Assembly (NCBI RefSeq): GCF_002950945.1
Contig: NZ_CP012673.1
Coordinates: 12,825,501-12,889,500 of the forward strand
Direction of reading: 5' to 3'
Origin: Sorangium cellulosum
GTDB lineage: Bacteria > Myxococcota_A > Polyangia > Polyangiales > Polyangiaceae
DNA length: 64,000 bases
Shown: piece by piece, positions 42,501 through 49,727 of the stretch
Layout: the number at the start of each line of letters is the position of its first letter
Numbering within the stretch: position 1 is the stretch's first letter
Translations under genes and position numbers: made by a program
The notes under the pieces: generated by a model
The model's database searches: none
Seen by the model: the letters and a program-made list of their open reading frames with translations, nothing else
Told to the model about the DNA's origin: nothing

Positions 42501-44127
42501 CGGCCCCAACGTCATGAAGGGCTACGCCGACGACCCCCGCGCCACCGAGCAGGCGCTCGACGCGGAGGGATGGCTGCACACGGGCGACCTCGGCAAGCTC
42601 GACAAGCAGGGGCGGCTCGTCCTCGTCGGCCGCCAGCAGGAGGTCATCACGCCGGCGAAGGGCGAGCCCGTGTACCCGGTCGACGTCGAGCGCCAGCTCG
42701 GCAAGGTCCAGCACGTCCGGGAGCTCGCGATCGTCGGCGTCGACGTCGGCCGCGGCGAGCAGGTCGCCTGCCTCGCCGTCCCCGAGGCGCCGCCCGCGCC
42801 GCGGGACGGCGACGAGGCGCTCGCGCGGGCGGCGCAGCACGAGCGCGCGCTCGACGCGCTCCGGACGGCGATCCAGGCGCTGCCCAAGCCGGGCCAGCCC
42901 ACGATCGTGCACCTCCACGACACCGACCTGCCGCGCGCCGCGTCCGGCCAGGTGAAGCGCTCCGAGGTGAAGGCGATCGTCGCGCGCCTCGCCGCCGAGG
43001 CCACGTCGGTCGAGGGCGCCGGCGCGGCGGCCCTCGCGCACGACGCCGCGACCGCGGAGCCGAAGAAGCACAAGCCGGGCGAGGAGCCGATCCAGATCCC
43101 GCGCCCGGTGGCCGACTTCGCCAAGCACTGGATGAACAAGGTCCAGTCCGGCTTCTACGGGAACGTGATGCGCCCGAAGGTCTACGGCCGCGCGTTCATC
43201 CCGTACAACCGCCACACGATCGTCGTCTCGAACCACGCGAGCCACCTCGACATGGGGCTCGTGAAGTACGCGCTGGGCAGCTACGGCGACGGCATCGTCT
43301 CGCTCGCCGCGCAGGACTACTTCTTCGAGGGCAACCGCTGGCGGCGCGCCTACTTCGAGAACCTCACCAACCTGGCGCCGTTCGACCGCAAGGGCGGCCT
43401 CCGCACGGCGCTGCGCCAGACGGGCGAGATCCTCGACCGCGGGCGCACCGTGCTGCTCTTCCCCGAGGGCACACGCAGCCCCGACGGCAGCATCCTGGAG
43501 TTCAAGCCGGCGATCGGGCACCTCGCGCTCACGCACGGCGTGGACATCCTGCCCCTCTACCTCGGCGGCACCTTCGAGGCGCTCCCCAAGGGGCGCAGCA
43601 TCCCGATCCGCCGCGACGTCGTCGCGCGCATCGGGCCGCCGCTCGAGATCGCCGACCTCCGCCGGCTCACCGCCGGGATGAAGTACGCCGTGGCCTGCCG
43701 CAAGGTCGCGGAGCTCACGCAGCTCGCCGTGACCCGGCTGCGGGAAGGCGGCGCCCTCGACCTGCGCCGGCTCGAGAGCATCGAGCAGGCCGCCGGGACC
43801 AAGGAGCACCCGCTCACGGTCCTGTTCCGCGAGCTCGAGACGAAATACGTCGCGGGGCGGGTCACCCAGCCGATCACCTACTACGTCACGTTGGGGACGG
43901 AGGAGGAGGCGAAGTGGACGCTGCGGATCGATCCGGCCGGCTGCGAGGCGCGGCTCGGCAAGCCGAGCCAGCAGGCGGACTGCGTCCTCAAGACGACGCC
44001 GGAGATCTTCACGAAGATCGTCCGCGAGGCCTACACACCGAGCCCGATGGAGTTCATGACGGGCCTCGTGAAATCGAACGACATCTCCCTCCTCCAGACC
44101 TTCCAGAAGGTGTTCGACCTCGCATGA
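39547..44127 (+). CDS. elbD: ElbD-like four-domain enzyme: acyl reductase, acyl-CoA ligase, acyltransferase, SCP2
   Basis: This 1526-residue protein has four domains. First, a fatty acyl-CoA reductase (about residues 40-520; VVVGGTGFLGKVWLAMLL, YTKSIGEQVL with the Tyr/Lys pair). Second, an AMP-binding acyl-CoA synthetase (about 590-1150; VVYTSGTTGEPKGVLLTHG, LTEGYGLTEAAP, GWLHTGDLGKLDKQG). Third, a PlsC-type acyltransferase (about 1180-1410; NHASHLDMG, LFPEGTRSPDG). Fourth, an SCP2-like lipid-binding domain to the end. This layout resembles ElbD, a multifunctional enzyme needed for ether lipids in Myxococcus xanthus: activation and reduction of a fatty acid, acylation and lipid handling on one chain. 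The stop overlaps the next gene's start (ATGA). The symbol is by likeness only. Confidence 0.88.
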   Translation: MSQLGVTNGAGAKGVELTPPGGARGDELAAVPPLVPSHVFSGKQLVVVGGTGFLGKVWLAMLLTRFPEIAHIYLLVRAKENQSPEERFWSQIATSPVFDPLREQHPGPAFEEYLRQKVTPMNGNVGQPLLGLGDRVGELTGKIAAVVNVAGVVDFNPPLDEALEVNAFGVSNLVELARTLGAKVMHTSTCFVAGYRSGLIEENHPAEIPFPRAAGETWFGAACPKRTLDRSHWDPQREISECLDLVKQARQRCEDAFRQSAFLDEAKANLASRGEPCRGTALENELARVKRKFIKDRLVEAGKERALFWGWTNIYTYTKSIGEQVLASSGLPFTIVRPAVVETAVEFPFTGWNEGINTSAPYLYLASKGQVQFPGDHDVRLDIIPVDMVASGMVASLCELIEGRAPAVYQYGTTDTNGCRVTRYLELAGLYKRRQVFEGKKTAIFDIVSSRFEPRGLSRQQYNAHGARTIEGALRGLGGLLKTAGVGPAAALLKPAAAALEGAARAEQKTAALLEVFLPFVAEADWVFSCANTRAAMARMPPEERARFIWSPEALDWREWMWNVHLPGLEKWAFPLMENLLRREIKPLRPYDSLVDLLDEIAERHDHALALQQLEQDGLSRTSYRELRDAACKTAARLAALGVRRGDRVALSGANQPAWPVTYFGILRAGAVAVPIDPGLDAKAFADIVRSSTAKVVLWDRGVEAKLGAAVRAAQPNVAAFDLAGFAEGRAADLGPASGEGLAPPDVRVGSEDVASVVYTSGTTGEPKGVLLTHGNFTALLASLAPVFPLKASDRVLSVLPLHHTFEVTCGLLLPLSQGARIIYLDEPSADRLSEALKKARVTAMVGVPALWQMLERRIVSRVKEQGPAAATAFNWAMELNRMLGKRLGLNAGRLFFGSVHDALGGNVRFLISGGAALPRNTASLFRGLGLPLTEGYGLTEAAPLLTLAKASPSGAPGNVGKPIPGVQIKIASPDANGVGEVLARGPNVMKGYADDPRATEQALDAEGWLHTGDLGKLDKQGRLVLVGRQQEVITPAKGEPVYPVDVERQLGKVQHVRELAIVGVDVGRGEQVACLAVPEAPPAPRDGDEALARAAQHERALDALRTAIQALPKPGQPTIVHLHDTDLPRAASGQVKRSEVKAIVARLAAEATSVEGAGAAALAHDAATAEPKKHKPGEEPIQIPRPVADFAKHWMNKVQSGFYGNVMRPKVYGRAFIPYNRHTIVVSNHASHLDMGLVKYALGSYGDGIVSLAAQDYFFEGNRWRRAYFENLTNLAPFDRKGGLRTALRQTGEILDRGRTVLLFPEGTRSPDGSILEFKPAIGHLALTHGVDILPLYLGGTFEALPKGRSIPIRRDVVARIGPPLEIADLRRLTAGMKYAVACRKVAELTQLAVTRLREGGALDLRRLESIEQAAGTKEHPLTVLFRELETKYVAGRVTQPITYYVTLGTEEEAKWTLRIDPAGCEARLGKPSQQADCVLKTTPEIFTKIVREAYTPSPMEFMTGLVKSNDISLLQTFQKVFDLA

Positions 44128-45128
44128 GCCGCTACCTCGTCACCGGCGCGACCGGTTTCCTGGGTTCGCACCTCGTCACGGAGCTGCGCGGCGCGGGCCA
44201 CGACGTGGTGGCGCTCTGTCGCCAAGGGGAGGCGGCAGCGCTCGCCGCGCAAGGCGCCGAGGTCCGCCGCGGCGACGTGCTCGACGCGGCGTCGGTCCGC
44301 GCCGCCGCGGCGGGCTGCGAGGGGCTCTTCCACTGCGCGGGGCGCGTGTCGCGGCGCCGCGAGGACGCCGAGGTGCTGTACCGGACCCACGTCGAGGGGA
44401 CCAAGATCACCCTCGACGCCTGCCGCGACGCGGGCGTGAAGCGCGTGGTCCTCGCGAGCACGAGCGGCGTCGTCGCGGTGAGCAGGCGGCCGGACGACAT
44501 CCGCGACGAGACGGCGCCGCCGCCGGTGGACCTCATCGCCGGCTGGCCGTACTACCGCTCGAAGCTCTACGCCGAGCGCGCCGCGTTCGATCGCAACGGG
44601 CCGGGCTTCGAGGTCGTCGCCGTGAACCCGAGCATCCTGCTCGGCCCGGGCGACGTCCACGGCGCCTCCACCGGCGACGTGGTGAGCTTCCTCGAGCGCC
44701 GACTCCCCTTCATCCCGGCCGGCGGCCTCTCCTTCGTCGACGCCCGCGACGCGGCGCACGGCATGGTGCTGGCCATGGAGAAGGGCCGCCCCGGCGAGCG
44801 CTACCTGCTCGGCGCCGCGAACATGAGCCTGGATGTATTTTTCCACCGCCTCTCGCGCGTCTCGGGGGTCCCGGCCCCTGCCCTGCGGCTGCCGCGGAGC
44901 ATCGCGCTCGCGAAGGCGGGCGCGCACCTGATCGAGCGGGCGCGGAAGCGGCTGCCGATCGATCTGCCGGTCGATCCGGTGTCGGCCGAGATGGGCCAGC
45001 ACTTCTGGTACCTCGACGCGACCAAGGCCCGGCGCGAGCTCGGATGGACGCCGCGGGACCCGGTGGAGACGCTGTCGGATACGGTCGCCGATCTGCGCGC
45101 GCGCGGCGTCGTCTGGCCCCAGGTGTAG
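44124..45128 (+). CDS. Extended SDR, NAD-dependent epimerase/dehydratase-like
   Basis: ATG 44124 overlaps the preceding stop, so translation is coupled. The 334-residue protein has the Rossmann motif VTGATGFLGSHLVTEL at residues 5-20, a central STSGVVAV, and the catalytic pair in WPYYRSKLYAE (Tyr-x3-Lys). It belongs to extended/atypical SDRs like the sugar epimerase HpnA or 3-beta-hydroxysteroid-type reductases. Its context with the ElbD-like protein suggests a keto-reduction in ether-lipid or related lipid synthesis (e.g. of an alkyl- or acyl-dihydroxyacetone phosphate); this is inference. Confidence 0.88.
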   Translation: MSRYLVTGATGFLGSHLVTELRGAGHDVVALCRQGEAAALAAQGAEVRRGDVLDAASVRAAAAGCEGLFHCAGRVSRRREDAEVLYRTHVEGTKITLDACRDAGVKRVVLASTSGVVAVSRRPDDIRDETAPPPVDLIAGWPYYRSKLYAERAAFDRNGPGFEVVAVNPSILLGPGDVHGASTGDVVSFLERRLPFIPAGGLSFVDARDAAHGMVLAMEKGRPGERYLLGAANMSLDVFFHRLSRVSGVPAPALRLPRSIALAKAGAHLIERARKRLPIDLPVDPVSAEMGQHFWYLDATKARRELGWTPRDPVETLSDTVADLRARGVVWPQV

Positions 45129-45515
45129 GACGACGCCCGGGCGCAGGGCGACGCCCGGGCGCAGCACGACGCCCGGGCATCGCGGAGGCGGCGGCGCGGC
45201 CTCTCGCCGCCGGCGCGCGGCCCCGGCTTGCGCGCGGCGGGGAACAGCGGCGCCCCCGGCTCGACGCTCCAGCGGCGGTCCTGCCGCGAGCCGCGCGCCA
45301 AAGCTGCCTCGACAATGGCGTTACGCCACAGCCCTGCTCCGGCGCCGCCGCAGGCTCATCCTTGCCGCCGAGTGCTGGGTCCGGTCCGGCGTTTGCAACC
45401 GCCAGAGGCAAGCACCGAACGCAAACGCAAAGGCAACATGCGAAGAGGAGCCGACGCGCAGCGGCGCCGACGCCGACCTCCGACGCACCGAGAAAGCCGC
45501 GCAACAGCGAGGGGA
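45129..45515. other. Intergenic region with 18-bp tandem repeats
   Basis: No gene is visible in these 387 bases; open frames on both strands read as low-complexity Arg/Ala/Pro. It opens with three 18-bp tandem units, starting at 45132, 45150 and 45168 (core GACGCCCGGGCGCAG, the third ending GACGCCCGGGCAT), each holding the palindrome GCCCGGGC, directly after the SDR stop codon. These could fold as a terminator. A promoter for the histidine-kinase gene must lie further right but no convincing elements were found. Confidence 0.6.
45132..45185. repeat. Three 18-bp tandem units with GCCCGGGC
   Basis: Units start at 45132, 45150 and 45168, each with the palindrome GCCCGGGC; they begin 3 bases after the stop of the SDR gene. 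Confidence 0.8.
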
Positions 45516-46619
45516 ATGACCGTGGTGAGAGCACCTATGTCCTTCGAAAGCCCGACCCCGGAGAAGCTCCGGGTCGGGCTCGTGTTGATGGAGGTCGGCC
45601 GCGATGCGCGGGTGATCTTCGCCAACGAGCCGGCCCTCGAGGTCGCGTTCGCCTTCGAGGACCTCGACGGACACACCCCGCACGTCGTGGACGCCGCGGG
45701 CAAGCCGCTCGCTCCCCATGAGCGGCCGCGGTCCCGCGCCGCGCGGGGCGAGTCGTTCGGCCCGTCGCTGACGCGCTGGAAGACCGACGACGGCGACGTC
45801 ACGCTCGTCGTCCGGTGCGACTCCATCGCGCAGGACCGCCGGCTCGCCGCGCTCACCCTCGTCGACGTGACGGCCTTCTCGCGATCGGCGGAGGACTCGC
45901 GCGCGGCGCTCGCGGCGCGCGACGAGTTCCTCTCCATCGCGGCGCACGAGCTAAGGTCGCCCCTCAACGCCCTGCTCCTCACGGTCCACCGGCTCCGGCT
46001 GCGCGTGTCGCCGGACGGAGCGGCCTCCGAGCTCGGGAAGCTGATCGACATCTCCGAGCGCCAGATCGAGCGGCTGACCAGCCTGGTCCAGAACCTCCTC
46101 GACGTGACCCGGATCCGCGCCGGCCAGCTCGATCTCGAGCTCGAGCCGCAGGACCTCTGCCAGATCGTGCGCGACGCCGCGGAGGCGCTCGCCGACCAGG
46201 CCCGCGCCGCCGGGACGCAGGTCACGGTCGTCGCCCGCGAGCCGCTGCAGGGCCTCTGGGACGGCGCGCGCATCGAGCAGGTCGTGCACAACCTGCTCAC
46301 GAACGCGCTGAAATACGGCGGAGGCGGCCGGATCGAGATCTCGCTCGCGCGTGAGGGCGCGGCGGCGAGGCTCGCGGTGCGCGACCACGGGCCGGGGGTC
46401 GCCGAGGACGACCGCGAGCGGATCTTCGAGCCGTTCAAGCGGCTCGCGTCGACCTACAAATCGCAGAGCCTCGGCCTCGGCCTCTACATCGTCCGGGAGA
46501 TCGTCCGGGCCCACGGCGGCAGCATCGCCATCGAGGCGCCCGACGGCGGCGGCGCGGCGTTCGTCGTGCGCCTGCCCGTCACCCAGGAGGCGGCAGCCAC
46601 GGCGACGGAGCAGCCATGA
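45516..46619 (+). CDS. Sensor histidine kinase
   Basis: The 367-residue product has an N-terminal PAS-like half (about residues 12-125) with ESPTPEKLRVGLVLMEVGRD and IFANEPALEV. It is followed by the dimerisation/phosphoacceptor domain with IAAHELRSPLNALLL (His 144) and the ATPase domain with N-box LLTNALKYGG, G1 RDHGPGV and G2 LGLGLYIVREIVRAHGG. No membrane segment, so a soluble sensor. ATG 45516 (GAGGGGA just before it) or ATG 45537 may be used. Its stop overlaps the start of the KaiC-like gene, and a stand-alone receiver gene follows, so the three form one signalling unit. The phosphotransfer target is presumably that receiver. Confidence 0.92.
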   Translation: MTVVRAPMSFESPTPEKLRVGLVLMEVGRDARVIFANEPALEVAFAFEDLDGHTPHVVDAAGKPLAPHERPRSRAARGESFGPSLTRWKTDDGDVTLVVRCDSIAQDRRLAALTLVDVTAFSRSAEDSRAALAARDEFLSIAAHELRSPLNALLLTVHRLRLRVSPDGAASELGKLIDISERQIERLTSLVQNLLDVTRIRAGQLDLELEPQDLCQIVRDAAEALADQARAAGTQVTVVAREPLQGLWDGARIEQVVHNLLTNALKYGGGGRIEISLAREGAAARLAVRDHGPGVAEDDRERIFEPFKRLASTYKSQSLGLGLYIVREIVRAHGGSIAIEAPDGGGAAFVVRLPVTQEAAATATEQP

Positions 46620-48160
46620 CGCGAGGACGCGAAGAGGCGCCCGGCGCGGAGCGGCGCTCGTCCGGGGTCGAGGGGGACGAGGGCGCCGGCGGCGGCCTCC
46701 CGAGGCTCGAGTCCGGCATCCCGAGGCTCGACTACATCCTGAAGGGCGGGTTCCTCCAGAGCGGCACCTACGCCCTGATGGGACCGCCCGGGAGCGGGAA
46801 GACCATCTTCGGCAACCAGCTCTGCTTCGAGCACGTGCGCAGGAGCCCGGGCTCGCGGTGCGTCTACGTGACGCTGCTCGTCGAGTCGCACAGCAAGATG
46901 ATCCGCCACCTGAGCGGGATGAAGTTCTTCGACGCCGCGGCGATCCCCGACCGGGTCTACTACATCAGCGGCTACCCGGCGCTCCGCGACCAGGGCCTGT
47001 CCGGGCTGCTCGACCTCCTGCGCCGCACGTTGCGCGAGCGGCGCGGCACCGACGTGCTCGTGATCGACGGGCTGGAGAGCGTCGAGCAGCGCGCGCCCAG
47101 CGCGCTCGCGTTCCGCGAGTTCGTCCACGAGATCCAGGGGCTCTCGTCGTTCAGCGCGTGCACGACGTTCGTCCTCTCGAGCCTGCGGGAGCAGACGCAC
47201 GCCGAGAACGCGCTCGTCGACGGCGTCATCGAGCTCACGGATCAGCTCATCGGACCGCGCGCCGTCCGGGAGCTCACGGTGCACAAGTTCCGCGGGAGCG
47301 ACTACCTGCGCGGCAAGCACGAGGTCGAGATCGACACGTCCGGGATGGTCATCCACCCGCGCATCGAGATCCAGTTCGACAGCCCGCGGGAGAGCGCGAC
47401 CGAGGAGCGCCAGCGGATGCGCTTCGGGATCGAGACCTTCGACGCGATGATCGAGGGCGGCGTGCTCTCGGGCTCGGCGACGGCGCTGCTCGGCGCGCCC
47501 GGCACCGGCAAGACGCTGCTCGGGCTCTCGTTCCTGGTCGAGGGCGCGGGGCGCGGCGAGGAGGGGGTCTACTTCGGCTTCTACGAGCCGCCGCCGCGGC
47601 TCTGCGAGAAGGCGCGCCAGGTCGGCATCGACCTCGAGACCCACGTCAGGAAGGGCACGATCCGGCTCATCTGGCAGCCCCCGCTCGAGCACAGGATGGA
47701 CTCGCTGGCCGAGCAGCTGATCGAGCTCCTGCGCCAGGATCCGAAGCCGCGGCGCCGGCTGTTCATCGACGGCATCGAGGGGTTCCGCGCCGCGTCCGTC
47801 TATCCGGACCGGATGCCGCGGTTCCTGTCGGCGTTCACCAACCAGCTCCGGATGCTCGACGTGACGACGCTCGTGAGCGAGGAGCTCGATCTGTTCACGC
47901 CCCTCATCAAGATGCCCAACGCCGAGCTCGGGAACGTCGTCGAGAACGTCATCCTGCTCCGCTACGTCGAGCTCAGGTCGCAGATCCACCGCCTGCTCTC
48001 CGTCCTGAAGATGCGGGAGAGCCTCTACGATCGGTCGATCCGCGAGTTCGTCATCACCGGGCGCGGGATCGAGGTGGCGAGCTCGTTCCGGTCCGCAGAA
48101 CAGATCCTCTCGGGGCAGGCGCGCGTCGCCGCCGGGCTGGACGGAGAGGAGGAGCAGTGA
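46616..48160 (+). CDS. KaiC-like double-ATPase domain protein
   Basis: The 514-residue protein has two RecA-like KaiC domains. Domain 1 has Walker A GPPGSGKT (residues 56-63) and Walker B TDVLVIDGLESV; domain 2 has GAPGTGKT (293-300) and a second Walker B, RRRLFIDGIEGF. The usual catalytic Glu pair after Walker A is only partly kept (LLVESHSK; YFGFYEPP). The phospho-Ser/Thr of clock KaiC is not recognisable. Such proteins exist outside cyanobacteria together with histidine kinases. ATG 46616 overlaps the kinase stop and its own stop overlaps the receiver's GTG, so kinase, ATPase and receiver are coupled; the ATPase may set the receiver's input or timing (inference). Confidence 0.9.
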   Translation: MTRGREEAPGAERRSSGVEGDEGAGGGLPRLESGIPRLDYILKGGFLQSGTYALMGPPGSGKTIFGNQLCFEHVRRSPGSRCVYVTLLVESHSKMIRHLSGMKFFDAAAIPDRVYYISGYPALRDQGLSGLLDLLRRTLRERRGTDVLVIDGLESVEQRAPSALAFREFVHEIQGLSSFSACTTFVLSSLREQTHAENALVDGVIELTDQLIGPRAVRELTVHKFRGSDYLRGKHEVEIDTSGMVIHPRIEIQFDSPRESATEERQRMRFGIETFDAMIEGGVLSGSATALLGAPGTGKTLLGLSFLVEGAGRGEEGVYFGFYEPPPRLCEKARQVGIDLETHVRKGTIRLIWQPPLEHRMDSLAEQLIELLRQDPKPRRRLFIDGIEGFRAASVYPDRMPRFLSAFTNQLRMLDVTTLVSEELDLFTPLIKMPNAELGNVVENVILLRYVELRSQIHRLLSVLKMRESLYDRSIREFVITGRGIEVASSFRSAEQILSGQARVAAGLDGEEEQ

Positions 48161-48540
48161 CAACGGTGCTCGTGGTGGACGACGAGTCGGATCTCCTCGC
48201 GTGCATCGAGGGGTTGCTCGAGGACGAGGGGTACACGGTGGTGACGTTCCCCGACGGCAAGCAGGCGCTCGACTACCTGCGCGGCGGCGCCCGTCCGGAC
48301 CTCGCCCTCGTGGACCTGATGATGCCGATCATGAACGGGTTCGATCTCGTGGCCGCCGTGAGCAAGGAACGTCAGCTCGACGGCATGCCGATCGTGATCA
48401 TGAGCGCGGTGGAGCAGCGCCAGGAGCTGCTCCAGAAGCTCGACGGCAGGGCGCAGGCCGTCCTGAAGAAGCCCTTCACGGCGGACAAGCTCCTCGGCGT
48501 GGTCGGCAAGGTGCTCGCGGCGCCCGCGCCGGCCGCCTGA
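48157..48540 (+). CDS. Single-domain response regulator
   Basis: GTG 48157 overlaps the TGA of the KaiC-like gene and is preceded by GAGGAGCA. The 127-residue protein is a lone receiver: acidic pair D8-D9 (VVDDESD), phosphoacceptor D53 (LALVDLMMP), switch Ser83 (VIMSAVE) and K105 (VLKKPF). It has no output domain, so it acts by protein contact like CheY, perhaps on the KaiC-like ATPase or another kinase. It ends 40 bases before the end of the convergent CBS gene; a GC-rich inverted repeat lies between. Confidence 0.93.
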   Translation: MTTVLVVDDESDLLACIEGLLEDEGYTVVTFPDGKQALDYLRGGARPDLALVDLMMPIMNGFDLVAAVSKERQLDGMPIVIMSAVEQRQELLQKLDGRAQAVLKKPFTADKLLGVVGKVLAAPAPAA

Positions 48541-48580
48541 GGCGCCGCCGGCGGGCGAGCGCGCCGCAGGCGCGCCGCGT

Positions 48581-49501
48581 TCAACCGGCCCGGCGGAGCG
48601 GGGTCGGCGGGAAGAGGTCCTTCATGTCGAGCGGGAGCTGGCCGCGGAACCCCTCGACCTCGCCGGCGGACACGCTGTCCGCGATCGCCTCGCAGATCGC
48701 CTGCAGCACGAAGCCCGCGGCCTCGCGGTCCATGCGCAGCTCGCGCGCGAGGTCGCCCTCGATCGTGTCCGTGGTGATGCGTTTGTCGGGTCCGTCGAGG
48801 AACGGGGCGAGGGACGGGTGGAGCCTGGAGGGGAGCTGCGCGATGAGGTGCCGCGCCTCCTGGGGCGTGACCCTGCGGCAGAGGCTGCCGAGGGCGATCT
48901 CGAGCGCGAGCTCCGCGTGCTCCCGGGTCTGGAGGCCGCTGTGCCGCTCGACGGCGTGGAGCAGCCGGCCGTACGCGCTGTCGGCGCGCGCCTTGCGCCG
49001 GGTGAGGGCGCGCATGCGCCCGCGGGAGAGCTCCGGGCGCGCGGGCTCCTCGGGGTGCAGGGCGCCCTCCGGCTTGAAGCGGGCGGCCACCTCGAGCTGC
49101 GCCTTCACGATGGAGCCGGCAGTCCCGGCGTCGATCACCCCGTCGGCGAGCAGGTCGTCGAGCGTCACGAGGCCGACCGGCCGCCCGTGCTCGGTGAGCG
49201 GCACGCGCCGGCACGCACGATCGCGCATGGTGCGCACGACGTCGTCGATCGACGCGCTGATCTCGAGGGTCGCGACCTCGTCCGACATGATGTCGTGCAG
49301 CGGGGTGCTGTGCGCGTCGAGGTCGCCTGCCACGACCTCGAGCGCGACATCGCGATCGGTCACGAGGCCGACGATGTGGTGGTCATCGTGGACCAGGACG
49401 GCGCCGACGTGGTTGTCGGCCATCGCCCGCGCGGCCTCGTAGGCGGTCGAGCGCGGGCGCAGAATGATCATTCGCGAGCGTCGGTAGTCTTCGAGCGGCA
49501 T
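48581..49501 (-). CDS. CBS-domain pair with DUF2267
   Basis: The 306-residue protein has two CBS motifs at about residues 10-60 (MADNHVGAVLVHDDHHIVGL, VTDRDVALEV) and 75-125 (MSDEVATLEISASIDDVV, RRVPLTEHGRPVGLVTLDDL). They form a Bateman module that binds adenosine nucleotides. After a basic linker comes a DUF2267 domain (about 180-300; RLLHAVERHSGLQTREHAEL, LIAQLPSRLHPSLAPF, DLFPP). CBS-DUF2267 fusions are found in stress-related settings of many bacteria, function unknown. It is convergent with the receiver gene and divergent from the large regulator gene. Confidence 0.9.
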   Translation of the reverse strand: MPLEDYRRSRMIILRPRSTAYEAARAMADNHVGAVLVHDDHHIVGLVTDRDVALEVVAGDLDAHSTPLHDIMSDEVATLEISASIDDVVRTMRDRACRRVPLTEHGRPVGLVTLDDLLADGVIDAGTAGSIVKAQLEVAARFKPEGALHPEEPARPELSRGRMRALTRRKARADSAYGRLLHAVERHSGLQTREHAELALEIALGSLCRRVTPQEARHLIAQLPSRLHPSLAPFLDGPDKRITTDTIEGDLARELRMDREAAGFVLQAICEAIADSVSAGEVEGFRGQLPLDMKDLFPPTPLRRAG

Positions 49502-49727
49502 GGCGAGGGCCCCTCCCCTGGGCAGCCTGCGGCGCGTGTGCGCATGCGGCGCGCGCGTGCGTGCGTCGAGGAGCAGCTAGCCAGAAGGGTACCAACACCG
49601 CCGGTCGACCCTCACGTCGTGCGAGCGGGACCAGCCTTGGAAACGAGGTCGCGCTCGTGATGGGAACCACACCCAAACAGCGTCATCCGTACAAGTGCAT
49701 TCAGGTTGTCGCCTAGGATGCCGTGTC

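Noticed and set aside
38326-43809. Very long minus-strand frame (about 1800 residues) running from endonuclease IV over the ether-lipid gene
   Set aside because: Only the last 316 residues match a family (endonuclease IV). The rest is Arg/Glu/Val-rich text antisense to a well-recognised four-domain enzyme, a typical GC-rich shadow frame.
40374-44123. Plus-strand frame shifted within the four-domain gene and in register with the SDR gene
   Set aside because: Only the part from 44124 shows SDR motifs; the upstream part is Arg/Pro/Ala noise in another frame of the same DNA.
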